From: Actinoplanes sp. M2I2
Lineage (GTDB): Bacteria > Actinomycetota > Actinomycetes > Mycobacteriales > Micromonosporaceae
DNA: 64,000 nt
Direction: 5' to 3'
NCBI RefSeq assembly: GCF_023544445.1
Contig: NZ_JALPVJ010000002.1
Coordinates: forward strand, 372,001 to 436,000
In this document: positions 1-8,235 of the stretch, one piece after another
How positions within the stretch are numbered: the first letter of the stretch is position 1
Layout: the number at the start of each line of letters is the position of its first letter
Position numbers and translations under genes: made by a program
The notes under the pieces: generated by a model
Seen by the model: only the letters and a program-made list of their open reading frames with translations
What the model was told of the DNA's origin: nothing
The model's database searches: none

Positions 1-2
1 GC

Positions 3-165
3 CGGCTGGGCGAAGACGGCGCGATGCAGGGCCTGCTGGAGCTGTCCGGCGTTCCCTACGTGGGCTGCGACGGCCCGGGCTCGGCTGTGTGCATGGACAA
101 GTCTCGCCTACGTGGGTGGCGCGCAGCGCCGAGACCGCCACAACCAACTTCTGGACCGTCACGGG
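3..165 (+). pseudogene. Remnant of VanA-type D-alanine--D-lactate ligase
   Basis: Frame 3 reads [20 protein letters not shown] followed by a SAVCMDKS segment, the central block of the VanA/DdlM class of D-Ala-D-X ligases. After 101 the reading shifts: LAYV is in the frame of base 103, and [17 protein letters not shown] is in the frame of base 116. So two frameshifts lie within about 15 bases, and only about 55 of some 340 expected residues remain inside the window. The 5' part lies before the window and may continue. The fragment runs directly into a MurG fragment. Seen: motif order and shifts. Known: this ligase makes D-Ala-D-Lac for glycopeptide-resistant cell wall. Inferred: dead gene. Confidence 0.72.
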
Positions 166-190
166 CAAACGACGGCACCGAACCCCGGCT

Positions 191-783
191 CTGTGGGTGG
201 GCGTCCCTACCGGGCTGTAGGCATGGATCGCCGAGGAGAACGGGATCCCGTTCCGGGCCATCACCACCGGAAAGTTCCGCCGCTCCGGTGGCGCGCTCGG
301 CGCCCGGCAGGTCAACAATCCGATCGCCGCCGTTCTCAGCGACGTTCTGCCTTACGCCCAGGTGATTCACCAGTGCGGCCCCAGGAACCGGCCGGCGGTC
401 ACCGAGGCCGCCGCGGGTCTGCCGCCGGAATTGCGGGCCCGCTACCACCCGGTGGAATACCTCAATGCCGGACTGCCGGACGTCTATGCCGTCGACGACG
501 TCATGGTGGCTCGAGCCGGCGCCGGCGCCGAACTGACCGCGCTCGGCAAGGCCTGCATTCTCGTGCCGCTCATTCCGACCGGCGGCGACGAGCAGCGCCA
601 CACCGCCTGGCACCTCGCCGAGAACGACGCGGCGCGCATGCTCGCCGCCGAGGACGCGATTCCGCAAGCGATGCGCGCCGACGCCGCCGTCGGCAGCTCG
701 GTGCGAACGCCCGCCGATACAGCCGCCCGGACGCTGCCCGGCACGTCGTCCGCGAGCTGTTGGACGCTGCCCGGAACCATTGA
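191..783 (+). pseudogene. Remnant of MurG-type UDP-GlcNAc transferase
   Basis: In the frame of base 116 the text [23 protein letters not shown] continues to a TTGKFRR segment, matching the first domain of MurG. An in-frame TAG sits at 218-220. About 80 expected residues are then missing, and reading resumes at [11 protein letters not shown], the second-domain start, through VIHQCG, VARAGAGAELTALGKA and LVPLIPTGGDEQRH, the classic UDP-GlcNAc site. Near 695 the frame slips, and RPDAARHVVRELL ends at the TGA 781-783 in the frame of base 112. MurG makes lipid II. With a stop, an internal deletion and a frameshift this copy cannot work. It is probably a second, resistance-associated MurG that travelled with the van ligase. 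Confidence 0.72.
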
Positions 784-867
784 TCGAAGGCGTTCACGGC
801 CGGGGATCGTCACTCCGGTAACCACTGATGGCGGACCCGGTATGCCGATCACCGCGTCAGTGTGCGG

Positions 868-1023
868 ATGACCGTTTCCCTCGCCGGTACGTACTTCGGC
901 GAGCATCAACTCATGATCGTGCGACGCCGTGAACGCGAAGCCGGAATCGCGGTGGCGGATGGTGATTCCGACACCGCATTCGCCGAGATCACAGCCAGCG
1001 GATATCGTCATGCCGCGAGATAG
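868..1023 (+). CDS. Small hypothetical ORF, 51 aa
   Basis: An ATG-initiated reading frame of 51 codons lies in the otherwise gene-free stretch 784-1121. It has no recognised motif and a mixed charged composition, with an RRREREAG segment. No convincing Shine-Dalgarno sequence precedes it. It may be a genuine small gene, or a fragment belonging to the decayed region to its left. Nothing else was recognised between the murG remnant and the gene at 1122. Confidence 0.2.
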   Translation: MTVSLAGTYFGEHQLMIVRRREREAGIAVADGDSDTAFAEITASGYRHAAR

Positions 1024-1121
1024 CCGTCAGTGACGACCGGATAGCCGGTCGGCATCCCCGGCAATGCTCGACACCATCCACAAGCGAGTGTGGCGATTCC
1101 CCCTACAGATCGAGGATCTCG

Positions 1122-2186
1122 ATGACGTCTTACACCATCACCGTCGCGCCGACCGACGACAGCGGCAACACCACCACGATCATCGTGGACATGAGTGCCG
1201 ACGCGGTCCGCATCACCGACGTGCACCTGCACGCGTCCGCAGGACTGACCGGCACCCAGCTTCCGGCCGTCGACGTCAACCTTCTGATGCAGGCCGTCGC
1301 GCCGCAGCTCGAGCTGACCGCGGGTCCCACCACCGTCGTCCCGGCCCGCACCGAAACGCCGGCGGCCGCACCCACGACAACCGCTGAGCCCGCGACCGTC
1401 GACGCCGAGAGCGCCGTCACGGCCACCGACTCGGCCCCGGCCGCCACCGCGTCCGTCACCACCTCCGTCGCCGAGACGCAGGCCGGCCGTCCCGCCGCCG
1501 CCCGCGGCCGGAGCCGGCGCGCCGCGCAGGAGCCCGCCGCTGTCGAGCCTTCGACGACCGCGACGCCGAAATCCCGCCGCCGCAACCGTTCCGACGACGC
1601 CGCGTCCGCGGCCAAGCCGGTCGAGACCCCGGCGCCCAAGGACGACACGGCCGTGACTCCGGCAGCGACCCGTTCGCGGAAGACCGCGGCGCGCAAGCAG
1701 ACTGCTGCGGTCCCGGCTCAGCCGGTCGAGCCGACGGTGACTCCGGCGCCGAAGGACGACACGGCCGCGGCTCCGGCGGCGACCCGTTCGCGGAAGACCG
1801 CGGCGCGCAAGCAGGCTGCCGCGGTCCCGGCTCAGCCGGTCGAGCCGACGGTGACTCCGGCGCCGAAGGACGACACGGCCGCGGCTCCGGCGACGACCCG
1901 CGCGCGGAAGACCGCCGCCCGCAAGGAGACCGCCGCGGCCCCGGCCCGCAAGGAGACCGCCGCGGCCCCGGCCCGCAAGGAGACCGCTGCGTCCTCGAAG
2001 CGGGACAAGGCTGTCGTCGCCCCGGAGGACGGCCAGAAGGAGCGCGTCTACCGGCGCATGCCCGACGACTTCACCGCGGTCGCGCGGCGGCTCAACAGCG
2101 CCTCCGTCATCGCCAAGCACTACGAGGTGCCCCGCCACACCGCTGAGGGCTGGCTGCGCCGCCTCCGCGCCACCACGAACGCCTGA
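1122..2186 (+). CDS. Repeat-rich Ala/Lys/Pro protein with C-terminal HTH-like segment
   Basis: A 354-residue protein. Residues 1-70 form an ordered N-terminal part (MTSYTITVAP...). Residues 80-300 are low-complexity Ala/Pro/Thr/Lys with repeated KTAARK blocks reminiscent of histone-H1-like or Lsr2-type tails. The last 50 residues (VYRRMPDDF to LRRLRA) resemble a helix-turn-helix, with SASVIAKHYEVPRHTAEGWL as the likely recognition part. GAGG at 1111-1114 supports the ATG. The repeat block consists of three 114-bp units followed by three 27-bp units. Inferred role: DNA or nucleoid binding. Function is not established, and the gene stands alone. Confidence 0.7.
   Translation: MTSYTITVAPTDDSGNTTTIIVDMSADAVRITDVHLHASAGLTGTQLPAVDVNLLMQAVAPQLELTAGPTTVVPARTETPAAAPTTTAEPATVDAESAVTATDSAPAATASVTTSVAETQAGRPAAARGRSRRAAQEPAAVEPSTTATPKSRRRNRSDDAASAAKPVETPAPKDDTAVTPAATRSRKTAARKQTAAVPAQPVEPTVTPAPKDDTAAAPAATRSRKTAARKQAAAVPAQPVEPTVTPAPKDDTAAAPATTRARKTAARKETAAAPARKETAAAPARKETAASSKRDKAVVAPEDGQKERVYRRMPDDFTAVARRLNSASVIAKHYEVPRHTAEGWLRRLRATTNA
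1627..1925 (+). repeat. 114-bp in-frame tandem repeat, about 2.6 copies
   Basis: Units start at 1627, 1741 and 1855, and each encodes 38 residues containing PAPKDDTA, TRSRKTAARK and a QPVEPTVT junction. Copies 2 and 3 are nearly identical at DNA level, which suggests recent duplication. The period is a multiple of three, so the frame is kept. Confidence 0.85.
1919..1990 (+). repeat. 27-bp in-frame tandem repeat encoding RKETAAAPA
   Basis: Three consecutive copies of a 27-base unit directly follow the 114-bp repeats. The first two are identical and the third diverges at its end (ETAASS). The result is an Arg/Lys-Glu-Thr-Ala-rich extension of the basic tail. Confidence 0.8.
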
Positions 2187-2259
2187 GCATCCGGGCGGCC
2201 GAGACACGACAGCGGCCGTACGCCGGCGATGCACGACCGCCGGCGGCGCCGGCTGCCGG

Positions 2260-3567
2260 TCACGAGCCGGCGGCCCGCAGCACCGCGTCGCGCGAGGCCG
2301 TCACTTCGCGGCGCAGCTCGTCGAGGTCCACGCCGTTCAGGTGTCCGTCCGACTTCAGGGTCCGGCCGGCGACCAGCACGGTGGAGATGTTGCGGGGGTC
2401 GGCTCCCAGGACGAGCGTCCCGATCGGATCGTTGAGCGGCATGGTGTTCACCGCTTCCGCCTCGACGACCAGCAGGTCGGCTTGTTTGCCGGGCGTCAGC
2501 GAGCCGGTCACCGAGCCCAGCCCGATCGACCGGGCGCCGTCCAGCGTGGCGAAGCCGAGCACGTCGCGGGTCGTGATCCGGGAGGTGGGCGACCCGACCG
2601 CGCGCATCCGCTGAACCGCCAGCAGCACCCGCATCTGGGTGAACATGTCGCTGGCCAGCGCCACCTCGACGTCGATGCTGAGCCCGGGGCGCACCCCCGC
2701 GCCGAGGACCTCGTCGATCGCCGGGATCGCGGTCTCGAGTCCGATCTGGGTGTCGGAGCTCGGAGCCAGCGAGATCGCCGTACCGGTGGCCCCGATCGCC
2801 CGCCAGGCGTCCGGGGTCAGCCCGGTGGCGTGGATCAGCGACAGCCCGGGACCGAGCAGACCCCGCTGCTCCCATCCCAGGATCGCCGCCGACGAGGCCT
2901 CGCCGAAGACCGCGTCGACGCTGACGTCGATGTCGAGGTCGCGGGCCACCGCCGCCAGGTCCGGTCCGTACGCCAGTGCGGGTCCGGCCAGCTCGGCGGT
3001 GGCCAGGGTGGCCAGACGCAACGTGACCAGTCCGGGCAGGGCGGATCGCAGGCGGGCGAGGTCGGCCGGCCACTGGCGGTCCCAGGTTCCGAAGTGTGGC
3101 CCCATCGAGGCGTGCACCCCCCGGATGCCGGTTTCGGCGAGACCGCGGATCGCCGAGTCGGAGTGTGCGGCGGTGCGGGAATTGTGCGAGAAGTCGAGCA
3201 TCGTGGTGATGCCGACGTCCAGAGCGGTGAGGGCGGCCAGCCGCGTGCCCACGTACATGTCGTGCGCGGTGTAGGCCGGCGCGATCCGCCCGAGCGTCGA
3301 CGACACGTAGGCGCCCAGGTCGCCGACGTCCGGGATGGTCCGGCGCATCTGGGCCTGCCAGGCGTGGCGGTGGGTGTCGACGAAGCCGGGGGCGACGATC
3401 CGGCCGGTCGTGTCGACGACGGTGGCGTCCGCGGCGTCCGGGTGGTCCCGGAGGTCCGGGCCGACCGCGGTGATGGTGGCGCCCGAGATCAGGACGTCAC
3501 CGCGGGGCAGGTCACCCAGCTCGGGATCCATGGTGACGACGGCGCCGCCGGTGAACAGCGTGGGCAT
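2260..3567 (-). CDS. Amidohydrolase, ATZ/TRZ-like deaminase family
   Basis: A cytosolic metal-dependent hydrolase of 435 residues. The N-terminal beta-sandwich strand (FTGGAVVTMD) and GFVDTHRHAWQ, whose HxH binds the metal, are typical of the atrazine chlorohydrolase / TRZ / SAH deaminase group. Later conserved pieces are SLIHATG (metal His), APSSDTQIG in place of the usual SNLKLG, LSIDVE (metal Asp region) and the C-terminal LTPGKQADLLVV. The ATG at 3567 was chosen because GGAGG lies 8-12 bases upstream; a longer in-frame start at 3699 lacks this. The likely reaction is deamination or dechlorination of a ring, but the substrate is unknown. A perfect inverted repeat lies about 40 bases upstream. 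Confidence 0.85.
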   Translation of the reverse strand: MPTLFTGGAVVTMDPELGDLPRGDVLISGATITAVGPDLRDHPDAADATVVDTTGRIVAPGFVDTHRHAWQAQMRRTIPDVGDLGAYVSSTLGRIAPAYTAHDMYVGTRLAALTALDVGITTMLDFSHNSRTAAHSDSAIRGLAETGIRGVHASMGPHFGTWDRQWPADLARLRSALPGLVTLRLATLATAELAGPALAYGPDLAAVARDLDIDVSVDAVFGEASSAAILGWEQRGLLGPGLSLIHATGLTPDAWRAIGATGTAISLAPSSDTQIGLETAIPAIDEVLGAGVRPGLSIDVEVALASDMFTQMRVLLAVQRMRAVGSPTSRITTRDVLGFATLDGARSIGLGSVTGSLTPGKQADLLVVEAEAVNTMPLNDPIGTLVLGADPRNISTVLVAGRTLKSDGHLNGVDLDELRREVTASRDAVLRAAGS

Positions 3568-3605
3568 GGTCAGGCCTCCGGGAAGGGTCGGTGAAGAACC
3601 GCGAT

Positions 3606-3623
3606 CGCCGGTCGTGACCGGCG
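3606..3623. promoter_or_regulatory. Perfect inverted repeat upstream of amidohydrolase
   Basis: CGCCGGTC-GT-GACCGGCG has 8-base arms with a 2-base centre, 39 bases upstream of the amidohydrolase start. It could be an operator or a leader hairpin; no regulator gene adjoins it. Apart from this site, the 342-base gap 3568-3909 shows nothing I can name. Confidence 0.35.
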
Positions 3624-3909
3624 CAACCGTGGTGGATCTCCATCGTCGGCTCGAGGCGGGGCCCCAACCAGGGTGGACTGTCCCGTGGGTGCGCCACACC
3701 CCGGCTCCGGGCCGGTGCCCACCCGAGGCCGGCGTGTCCCGTGGTCTCCGGCCACGAGCCGTCGCGCCTGACCGCCCGGGCAGAGATCACCCGTCGCGGG
3801 GGCAGTCCGGCCGGTCAGGGATTACCCCGGCCCGGTCCGCTCCGGTGGACTCGACCCCGACCGTCGGCGAAGCCCGGGCGCGCACACGACCCCGGGGCGA
3901 GGAGCACAC

Positions 3910-4269
3910 ATGACCTTCCGCGGGGAGCTGTTCCTGCGTCTGGCCGACGAGGGCCGATTGGTCGTCGACGCGGCCCGGGCCGACGAGGCGATAGCGGGAC
4001 TGGAGCGCACCCTGGTCGAGATCGAGTCCCGGCTACGGATCCTGCGGGCCTGGCGGCAGGATCCTGTTCCGCCGGCCGGCGGATGGCCGGAGGAGGACAC
4101 GCCGTCGGTGGTCGAGGTCCTGTTCGCCGATCAGGTGGCTCCCGGGCAGCTCGAACGGGCGGCCACGGAGATCCCGAAATACATCGAGGCTCTGCGGCGG
4201 GCCCGCCCCGGTCTGACGGGCGGCGACGAGGACCTGGGAGAGCGGCGTGACGTCCGCGACAGCTCGTAG
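3910..4269 (+). CDS. Small hypothetical protein, 119 aa
   Basis: A soluble, mostly helical and acidic small protein with no signal peptide or membrane segment. GGAG lies 7-10 bases before the ATG. The run DEAIAGLERTLVEIESRLRI looks like a short coiled coil. The C-terminus is charged and probably disordered. No family was recognised. It stands alone between an amidohydrolase and an epoxide hydrolase on the other strand. Confidence 0.55.
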   Translation: MTFRGELFLRLADEGRLVVDAARADEAIAGLERTLVEIESRLRILRAWRQDPVPPAGGWPEEDTPSVVEVLFADQVAPGQLERAATEIPKYIEALRRARPGLTGGDEDLGERRDVRDSS

Positions 4270-4287
4270 CCGTCATCCAGTGTGGAC

Positions 4288-5436
4288 TCAGGGTGCCGGG
4301 CGGTAGGGCCGGAAGAACTCGCGGAGCTCCTGGGCGTACAGCTCGGGCTCTTCGAAGGGGGCGAAGTGGCCGCCGCGCGGCGGGTCGGTGACGCGGACGA
4401 CGTTCGCGGTGCGCTCGAGCCAGGCCCGCGGCGGCTTCAGGGTGTCACCGGGGAACCGCGCGAAGCCGGACGGCACTTCCACCCTGCGCTTGTGCTGCCC
4501 GGCCGGAATGCCGGCGTTGGCGGCGTACAGGCGCATCGACGAGCCGATGGTGCCGGTCAGCCAGTAGCGGGTGAGCAGCCCGCAGATCTCGTCCCGGGTG
4601 AAGCTCCGCTCGACGTCACCGGCGCAGTCGCTCCACGCCCGCAGTTTCTCGACGATCCACGCGGCCAGCCCGGCCGGTGAGTCGGTCAGGCCGACGGCGG
4701 CCGTCTGCGGCTTGGTGCGGTGCAGATCGGCGTACGCGCCCTCGGCTGTCTTCCAGGCGGCCGCGGCGTCGAGCCAGTCCTGCTCCTCGGGCGCGGGGTC
4801 GTCGGGGGTGAAAGTGGGGAGGCTCGCCTCCATGCGGTGGACGGCGACGACCCGCTCGGCGTGGTCGAGGGCGAGGAACCGGCTCACCGAGCTGCCGATG
4901 TCGCCGCCGGCCACCCCGAACCGTGGGTAGCTCAGCGCGGTCATCAACTCGGCCCACAGGCCGGCGATCGCGACGGAGTCGGGCTGCGCCGCGGTGGGGC
5001 GGTCGGAGTGCCCGTATCCCGGCATGTCCGGCACGATCACGTCGAAGGCGTCGGCCGGGTCGGCGCCGTGCGCCCCGGGGTCGGTGAGCAGCGGCAGCAC
5101 CTTCTCGTAGCGCCAGGACGAGTCGGGCCAGCCGTGACACAGGATCAGGGGAAGCGCGGGGGCGGCCGGTGTGACCGCCGGGGCGTGCAGGAACGCGATG
5201 CCCAGACCCCGGAGATCCGTGCGGAAGCGGGGCAGCCGGGCGAGCTCGGCCTCGTACGCCGGCCAGTCGAAGTGCTCGGCCCAGTAGCCGACGAGCTCCC
5301 GCAGATAGGACAGGTCGGCGCCGAGCGACCAACCGGCGTCCTCGGGGGTGTCCGGCCAGCGGGTCGCGCGCAGCCGCGCGCGGAGGTCCGCCAGCTCCGC
5401 CGGGCTCGCCCGCACCCGGAACGGTTCGATGCGCAT
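4288..5436 (-). CDS. Epoxide hydrolase, EHN-domain alpha/beta hydrolase
   Basis: A 382-residue enzyme with the N-terminal epoxide hydrolase domain (about residues 1-110, FRVRASPAELADLRARL, GWSLGADLSYLRELVGYW). The alpha/beta hydrolase core carries the oxyanion-hole HGWP, the nucleophile Asp in GGDIGS, and the catalytic His in RGGHFAPFEEP. It should open epoxides to vicinal diols, in detoxification or secondary metabolism. The start ATG 5434-5436 gives MRIEPF, typical of the family; a 25-residue upstream extension is also open. It is divergent from the LysR gene 130 bases away, which may control it. Confidence 0.88.
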   Translation of the reverse strand: MRIEPFRVRASPAELADLRARLRATRWPDTPEDAGWSLGADLSYLRELVGYWAEHFDWPAYEAELARLPRFRTDLRGLGIAFLHAPAVTPAAPALPLILCHGWPDSSWRYEKVLPLLTDPGAHGADPADAFDVIVPDMPGYGHSDRPTAAQPDSVAIAGLWAELMTALSYPRFGVAGGDIGSSVSRFLALDHAERVVAVHRMEASLPTFTPDDPAPEEQDWLDAAAAWKTAEGAYADLHRTKPQTAAVGLTDSPAGLAAWIVEKLRAWSDCAGDVERSFTRDEICGLLTRYWLTGTIGSSMRLYAANAGIPAGQHKRRVEVPSGFARFPGDTLKPPRAWLERTANVVRVTDPPRGGHFAPFEEPELYAQELREFFRPYRPAP

Positions 5437-5565
5437 GATCACAGCGTACGACCGTGCCGATCGACCGGCTTCCCGGCGTGGAGCCCGGGGAATCGGCGCG
5501 CCGGCGGGCATCTCGGACCCCGGGGATACGCTTGGCGCTCGCCGGCGACGTCAGTGGGGATCATC

Positions 5566-6483
5566 ATGGAATTGCGTTACCTGGCTGCCTTCGTGGCTGT
5601 CGCCGAGGAGTTGCATTTCGGCCGGGCCGCCCGCCGCCTGCAGATGGCCCAGCCACCCCTGAGTCAGCTGATCCGGCAGCTGGAGAAGGAACTCGGCGTC
5701 CAGCTGTTCGAGCGCAGCACCCGCAGCGTGCGGCTGACCAGCGCGGGGGAGACGTTCCTGGAGCCGGCCCGCCGGGTGCTCGAGGACGTCGACGTGGCCA
5801 AGCGCGCCGCGACGACCGCCGCCACCGGCGAGTACGGGCGGGTCACCATCGGTTTCGCCGGCGCGGCGAGCCACGCGGCGCTGCCCCGGCTGGCCCGGGC
5901 GGTCCGCGCCACGCACCCCGGGCTCGAGCTCGTGATGACGGTGCAGAAGTACGCCAACGTGGTGCTCGAGAGCGTCGCCGACGGCACGGTCGATCTGGGC
6001 TTCGTCCGGATGCCGGTCGACCGGCCCGGTCTGCGGGCCCGCGTCATCGCGAACGACCAGCTGGTCTGCGCGCTCCCGATCGACCATCCGCTGGCCGGCA
6101 AGGACGAGGTCGACCTGAGCGACCTGGCCTACGAGCCGTTCGTCGGCCTCCCGGCCAACGCCGGGTCGACCCTGCGGGACGCGATGACCCGCACCTGCGA
6201 GGAGGCCGGCTTCACGCCCCAGGTCGTGCAGGAGGCTCCCGATTCGAACACCGTCCTGGCTCTGGTGTCGGCCGGGGTCGGCGTGACTTTGACCCTCAAA
6301 TCGGTCGAGCACATCTGCCAGGGCGGCCTGGTCTACCTCCCGCTGGCCGACCGTACGGTCCTGCTGCCGGCCGCGCTCGCGTGGCGGACCGACAACCCGT
6401 CGGCGGCGCTGCGCGCGGTCCTCACGATCGCCGAGCAGGAGCTCCCGACACCACGCCCGGGTGTGCTGACCGGCAACCTCTGA
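5566..6483 (+). CDS. LysR-family transcriptional regulator
   Basis: A 305-residue regulator. The winged HTH occupies residues 1-60 (MELRYLAAFVAVAEELHFGR, then AARRLQMAQPPLSQLIRQLE), and the effector-binding domain runs from about 90 to 300 (TIGFAGAASHAALPRL). The ATG at 5566 gives the standard LTTR N-terminus; the longer upstream reading frame is spurious. It is transcribed away from the epoxide hydrolase gene, the usual layout for a LysR controlling its neighbour. The effector is unknown. Confidence 0.9.
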   Translation: MELRYLAAFVAVAEELHFGRAARRLQMAQPPLSQLIRQLEKELGVQLFERSTRSVRLTSAGETFLEPARRVLEDVDVAKRAATTAATGEYGRVTIGFAGAASHAALPRLARAVRATHPGLELVMTVQKYANVVLESVADGTVDLGFVRMPVDRPGLRARVIANDQLVCALPIDHPLAGKDEVDLSDLAYEPFVGLPANAGSTLRDAMTRTCEEAGFTPQVVQEAPDSNTVLALVSAGVGVTLTLKSVEHICQGGLVYLPLADRTVLLPAALAWRTDNPSAALRAVLTIAEQELPTPRPGVLTGNL

Positions 6484-6516
6484 CCCGACCACTCGCCCGT
6501 GGCCGGTGCGAGCTCG

Positions 6517-8163
6517 TTACCGCCGGCCCGAGCCGGGATCGCGGCCCAGGAAGGCGACCAGCCGGTCGAGCGCCGGGGCCGCGCTGTCGATCGCGACTTC
6601 CGCGCCGAACGGCATCCCCTCGCCCCGATAGGCCGGCTGCACCACCGTTCGGGCCACGGCCAGCGCCTGCTCGGCGGCCATCGGGTCGGGCCGCCACTGC
6701 CGTCCGGTGGCGACGGCGAGATCCCAGCCGTGCCCGAGGGCCTCGGCCAGAAGCAGGCCGACGGCCGCCTGCAGCGGGTACGTGCCGCCCAACGCCGGCA
6801 AGGAGATGTCCTGGTCCTCTTGTGCGTCGGTGAGGGCGGTCGCGACCGTGCGAGCGATCCGGCGGACCTCGGCGGCCGCCTCCCGTGGCGTCTGCCCGGC
6901 GGGATACGCGGCCGGGTCGGGCCGCTGCGGGCCGGTCGGGTCGGCGAAGGCCGCGCCGAACATGGCGAGCCAGCCGAGCAGGTGCCGCTGCAGGGCCCCG
7001 ACGTCCATCCCGTCGCACGGCGTGGCCAGCGCGGCCTGGTCGTCGGTCGTGCCCGCGACGAGGTCGGCCACACTCTCCAGGACCGCCGCGGCGGCCGGGA
7101 CGAAGGCCCGGCGCAGCAACGATTCCAGCGCGTCGGCCGGCGACGGCATCGCGGCGATCCCGGCCGCCACGGTCTGCGCCGCGGCGCGCGCGGCGTCGTC
7201 CCGCAGCAGCTTGTCGACGGCCGGGCCGATCTGGTCGGGGCCGGAGACGACATACGCCGCACCGGTCGCGGCCGCCCGCTCGGCGTTGACCGGCTTGTCC
7301 AGGCCGAGCGGCAGCAGCACCGAGGGCAGGCCCGCGCCCAGCGTGGACAGGACCGTTCCGGCTCCGCCGGCCGAGACGACCAGATCGCTGACGGCGAGCA
7401 GGTCGCGCATGGGCACGAAGCCCGCCGTCCGCACCCGATCGCTGTCCAGGTCGCCGGCGGCCTGCGGCGCCACCAGCACGTTCACGTCGTACGCGGCGAT
7501 CTGCGCGACGACCGTCCGGAGCAGCGCCGGATCGTCGACGACGGTGCCCAGGCTGACCAGGACGAGCGGCCGGTCGGCGTCGAACCGGGGTGGCAGCCAG
7601 GCCGGGCCGTCACCGGTGTGCGGCTCCGGGCGTACGGGGATCCGATCGGCCGGGTAGCTGTCGGTGGACCGCAGCAGGCTGTCGGGCCAGGGGTCCAGGT
7701 ACGCGACGGGCCGGGCCGGCTCGACGCCGAGCTCGCGGAAGCTCGCGCCCGCCCGCTCGGCGAACACCGCGGCCAGCGGTTCCACCAGAGGCAGCGTCGA
7801 ACCGTGGGCGGCCCAGGGGACACCGAGCACGGCGGCGGCGTACTGACCGAGGTAGTCGACGTGGTCGGCGACGACCAGGTCGGGTCCGAAGCGGCGGGCC
7901 GCCGTGACGGCGTCGGCGGCCCCCGGGCGAATGCGGCGCTCCACGAAGAACTCGATCGGATCCAGGACCTCGGCCGCGGTGCCGTCCAGGGTCTCGGCCT
8001 GACTCGGCCCGGCGGCCAGCAGGGTGAGCGAGGGCGCGGCGGCCCCCATCGAGGGGTGGGTCAGCAGGGCCACCTCGTGTCCGGCCCGGACGGCCGCGCG
8101 GGCCAGCGGCAGCAGGGCGAGCAGATGACCGTAGGCGGGAACCGAGGAGAAGAGGATGCGCAT
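6517..8163 (-). CDS. Glycosyltransferase (UGT type) fused to mycothiol-isomerase-like domain
   Basis: 548 residues. Residues 1 to about 370 form a GT-B nucleotide-sugar transferase of the macrolide glycosyltransferase group: RILFSSVPAYGHLLALLPLA at the N-terminus, LVLVSLGTV, and the donor-binding SAGGAGTVLSTLGAGLPSVLLPL. Residues about 380-548 (LESVADLVAGTTDDQAALATP, GALQRHLLGWLAMFG, LGHGWDLAVATG) match the DinB-like MDMPI_N / TIGR03086 family linked to mycothiol-dependent maleylpyruvate isomerases. Single-domain versions of each are common; the fusion is unusual. There is no frameshift at the junction. It is divergent from a TetR gene 72 bases away. Substrate unknown: perhaps natural-product inactivation or tailoring. 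Confidence 0.8.
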   Translation of the reverse strand: MRILFSSVPAYGHLLALLPLARAAVRAGHEVALLTHPSMGAAAPSLTLLAAGPSQAETLDGTAAEVLDPIEFFVERRIRPGAADAVTAARRFGPDLVVADHVDYLGQYAAAVLGVPWAAHGSTLPLVEPLAAVFAERAGASFRELGVEPARPVAYLDPWPDSLLRSTDSYPADRIPVRPEPHTGDGPAWLPPRFDADRPLVLVSLGTVVDDPALLRTVVAQIAAYDVNVLVAPQAAGDLDSDRVRTAGFVPMRDLLAVSDLVVSAGGAGTVLSTLGAGLPSVLLPLGLDKPVNAERAAATGAAYVVSGPDQIGPAVDKLLRDDAARAAAQTVAAGIAAMPSPADALESLLRRAFVPAAAAVLESVADLVAGTTDDQAALATPCDGMDVGALQRHLLGWLAMFGAAFADPTGPQRPDPAAYPAGQTPREAAAEVRRIARTVATALTDAQEDQDISLPALGGTYPLQAAVGLLLAEALGHGWDLAVATGRQWRPDPMAAEQALAVARTVVQPAYRGEGMPFGAEVAIDSAAPALDRLVAFLGRDPGSGRR

Positions 8164-8185
8164 TGATCAGACTGTAGCCTAGTCG

Positions 8186-8201
8186 TCAGACTGCGGTCTG
8201 A
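8186..8201. promoter_or_regulatory. Candidate TetR operator between GT fusion and tetR
   Basis: TCAGAC-TGCG-GTCTGA is an inverted repeat with perfect 6-base arms, centred in the 72-base divergent gap. A related half site (CAGACTG) lies at 8168-8174. The layout is classical for a TetR repressor acting on itself and on the opposite gene. Confidence 0.55.
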
Positions 8202-8235
8202 TGAGTGGATCGTCTACGATCCGGAGGTGAGCGAG

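Noticed and set aside
1627..1990. CRISPR-like repeat array
   Set aside because: Repeats are directly adjacent, in frame and translate to a continuous protein; there are no spacers.
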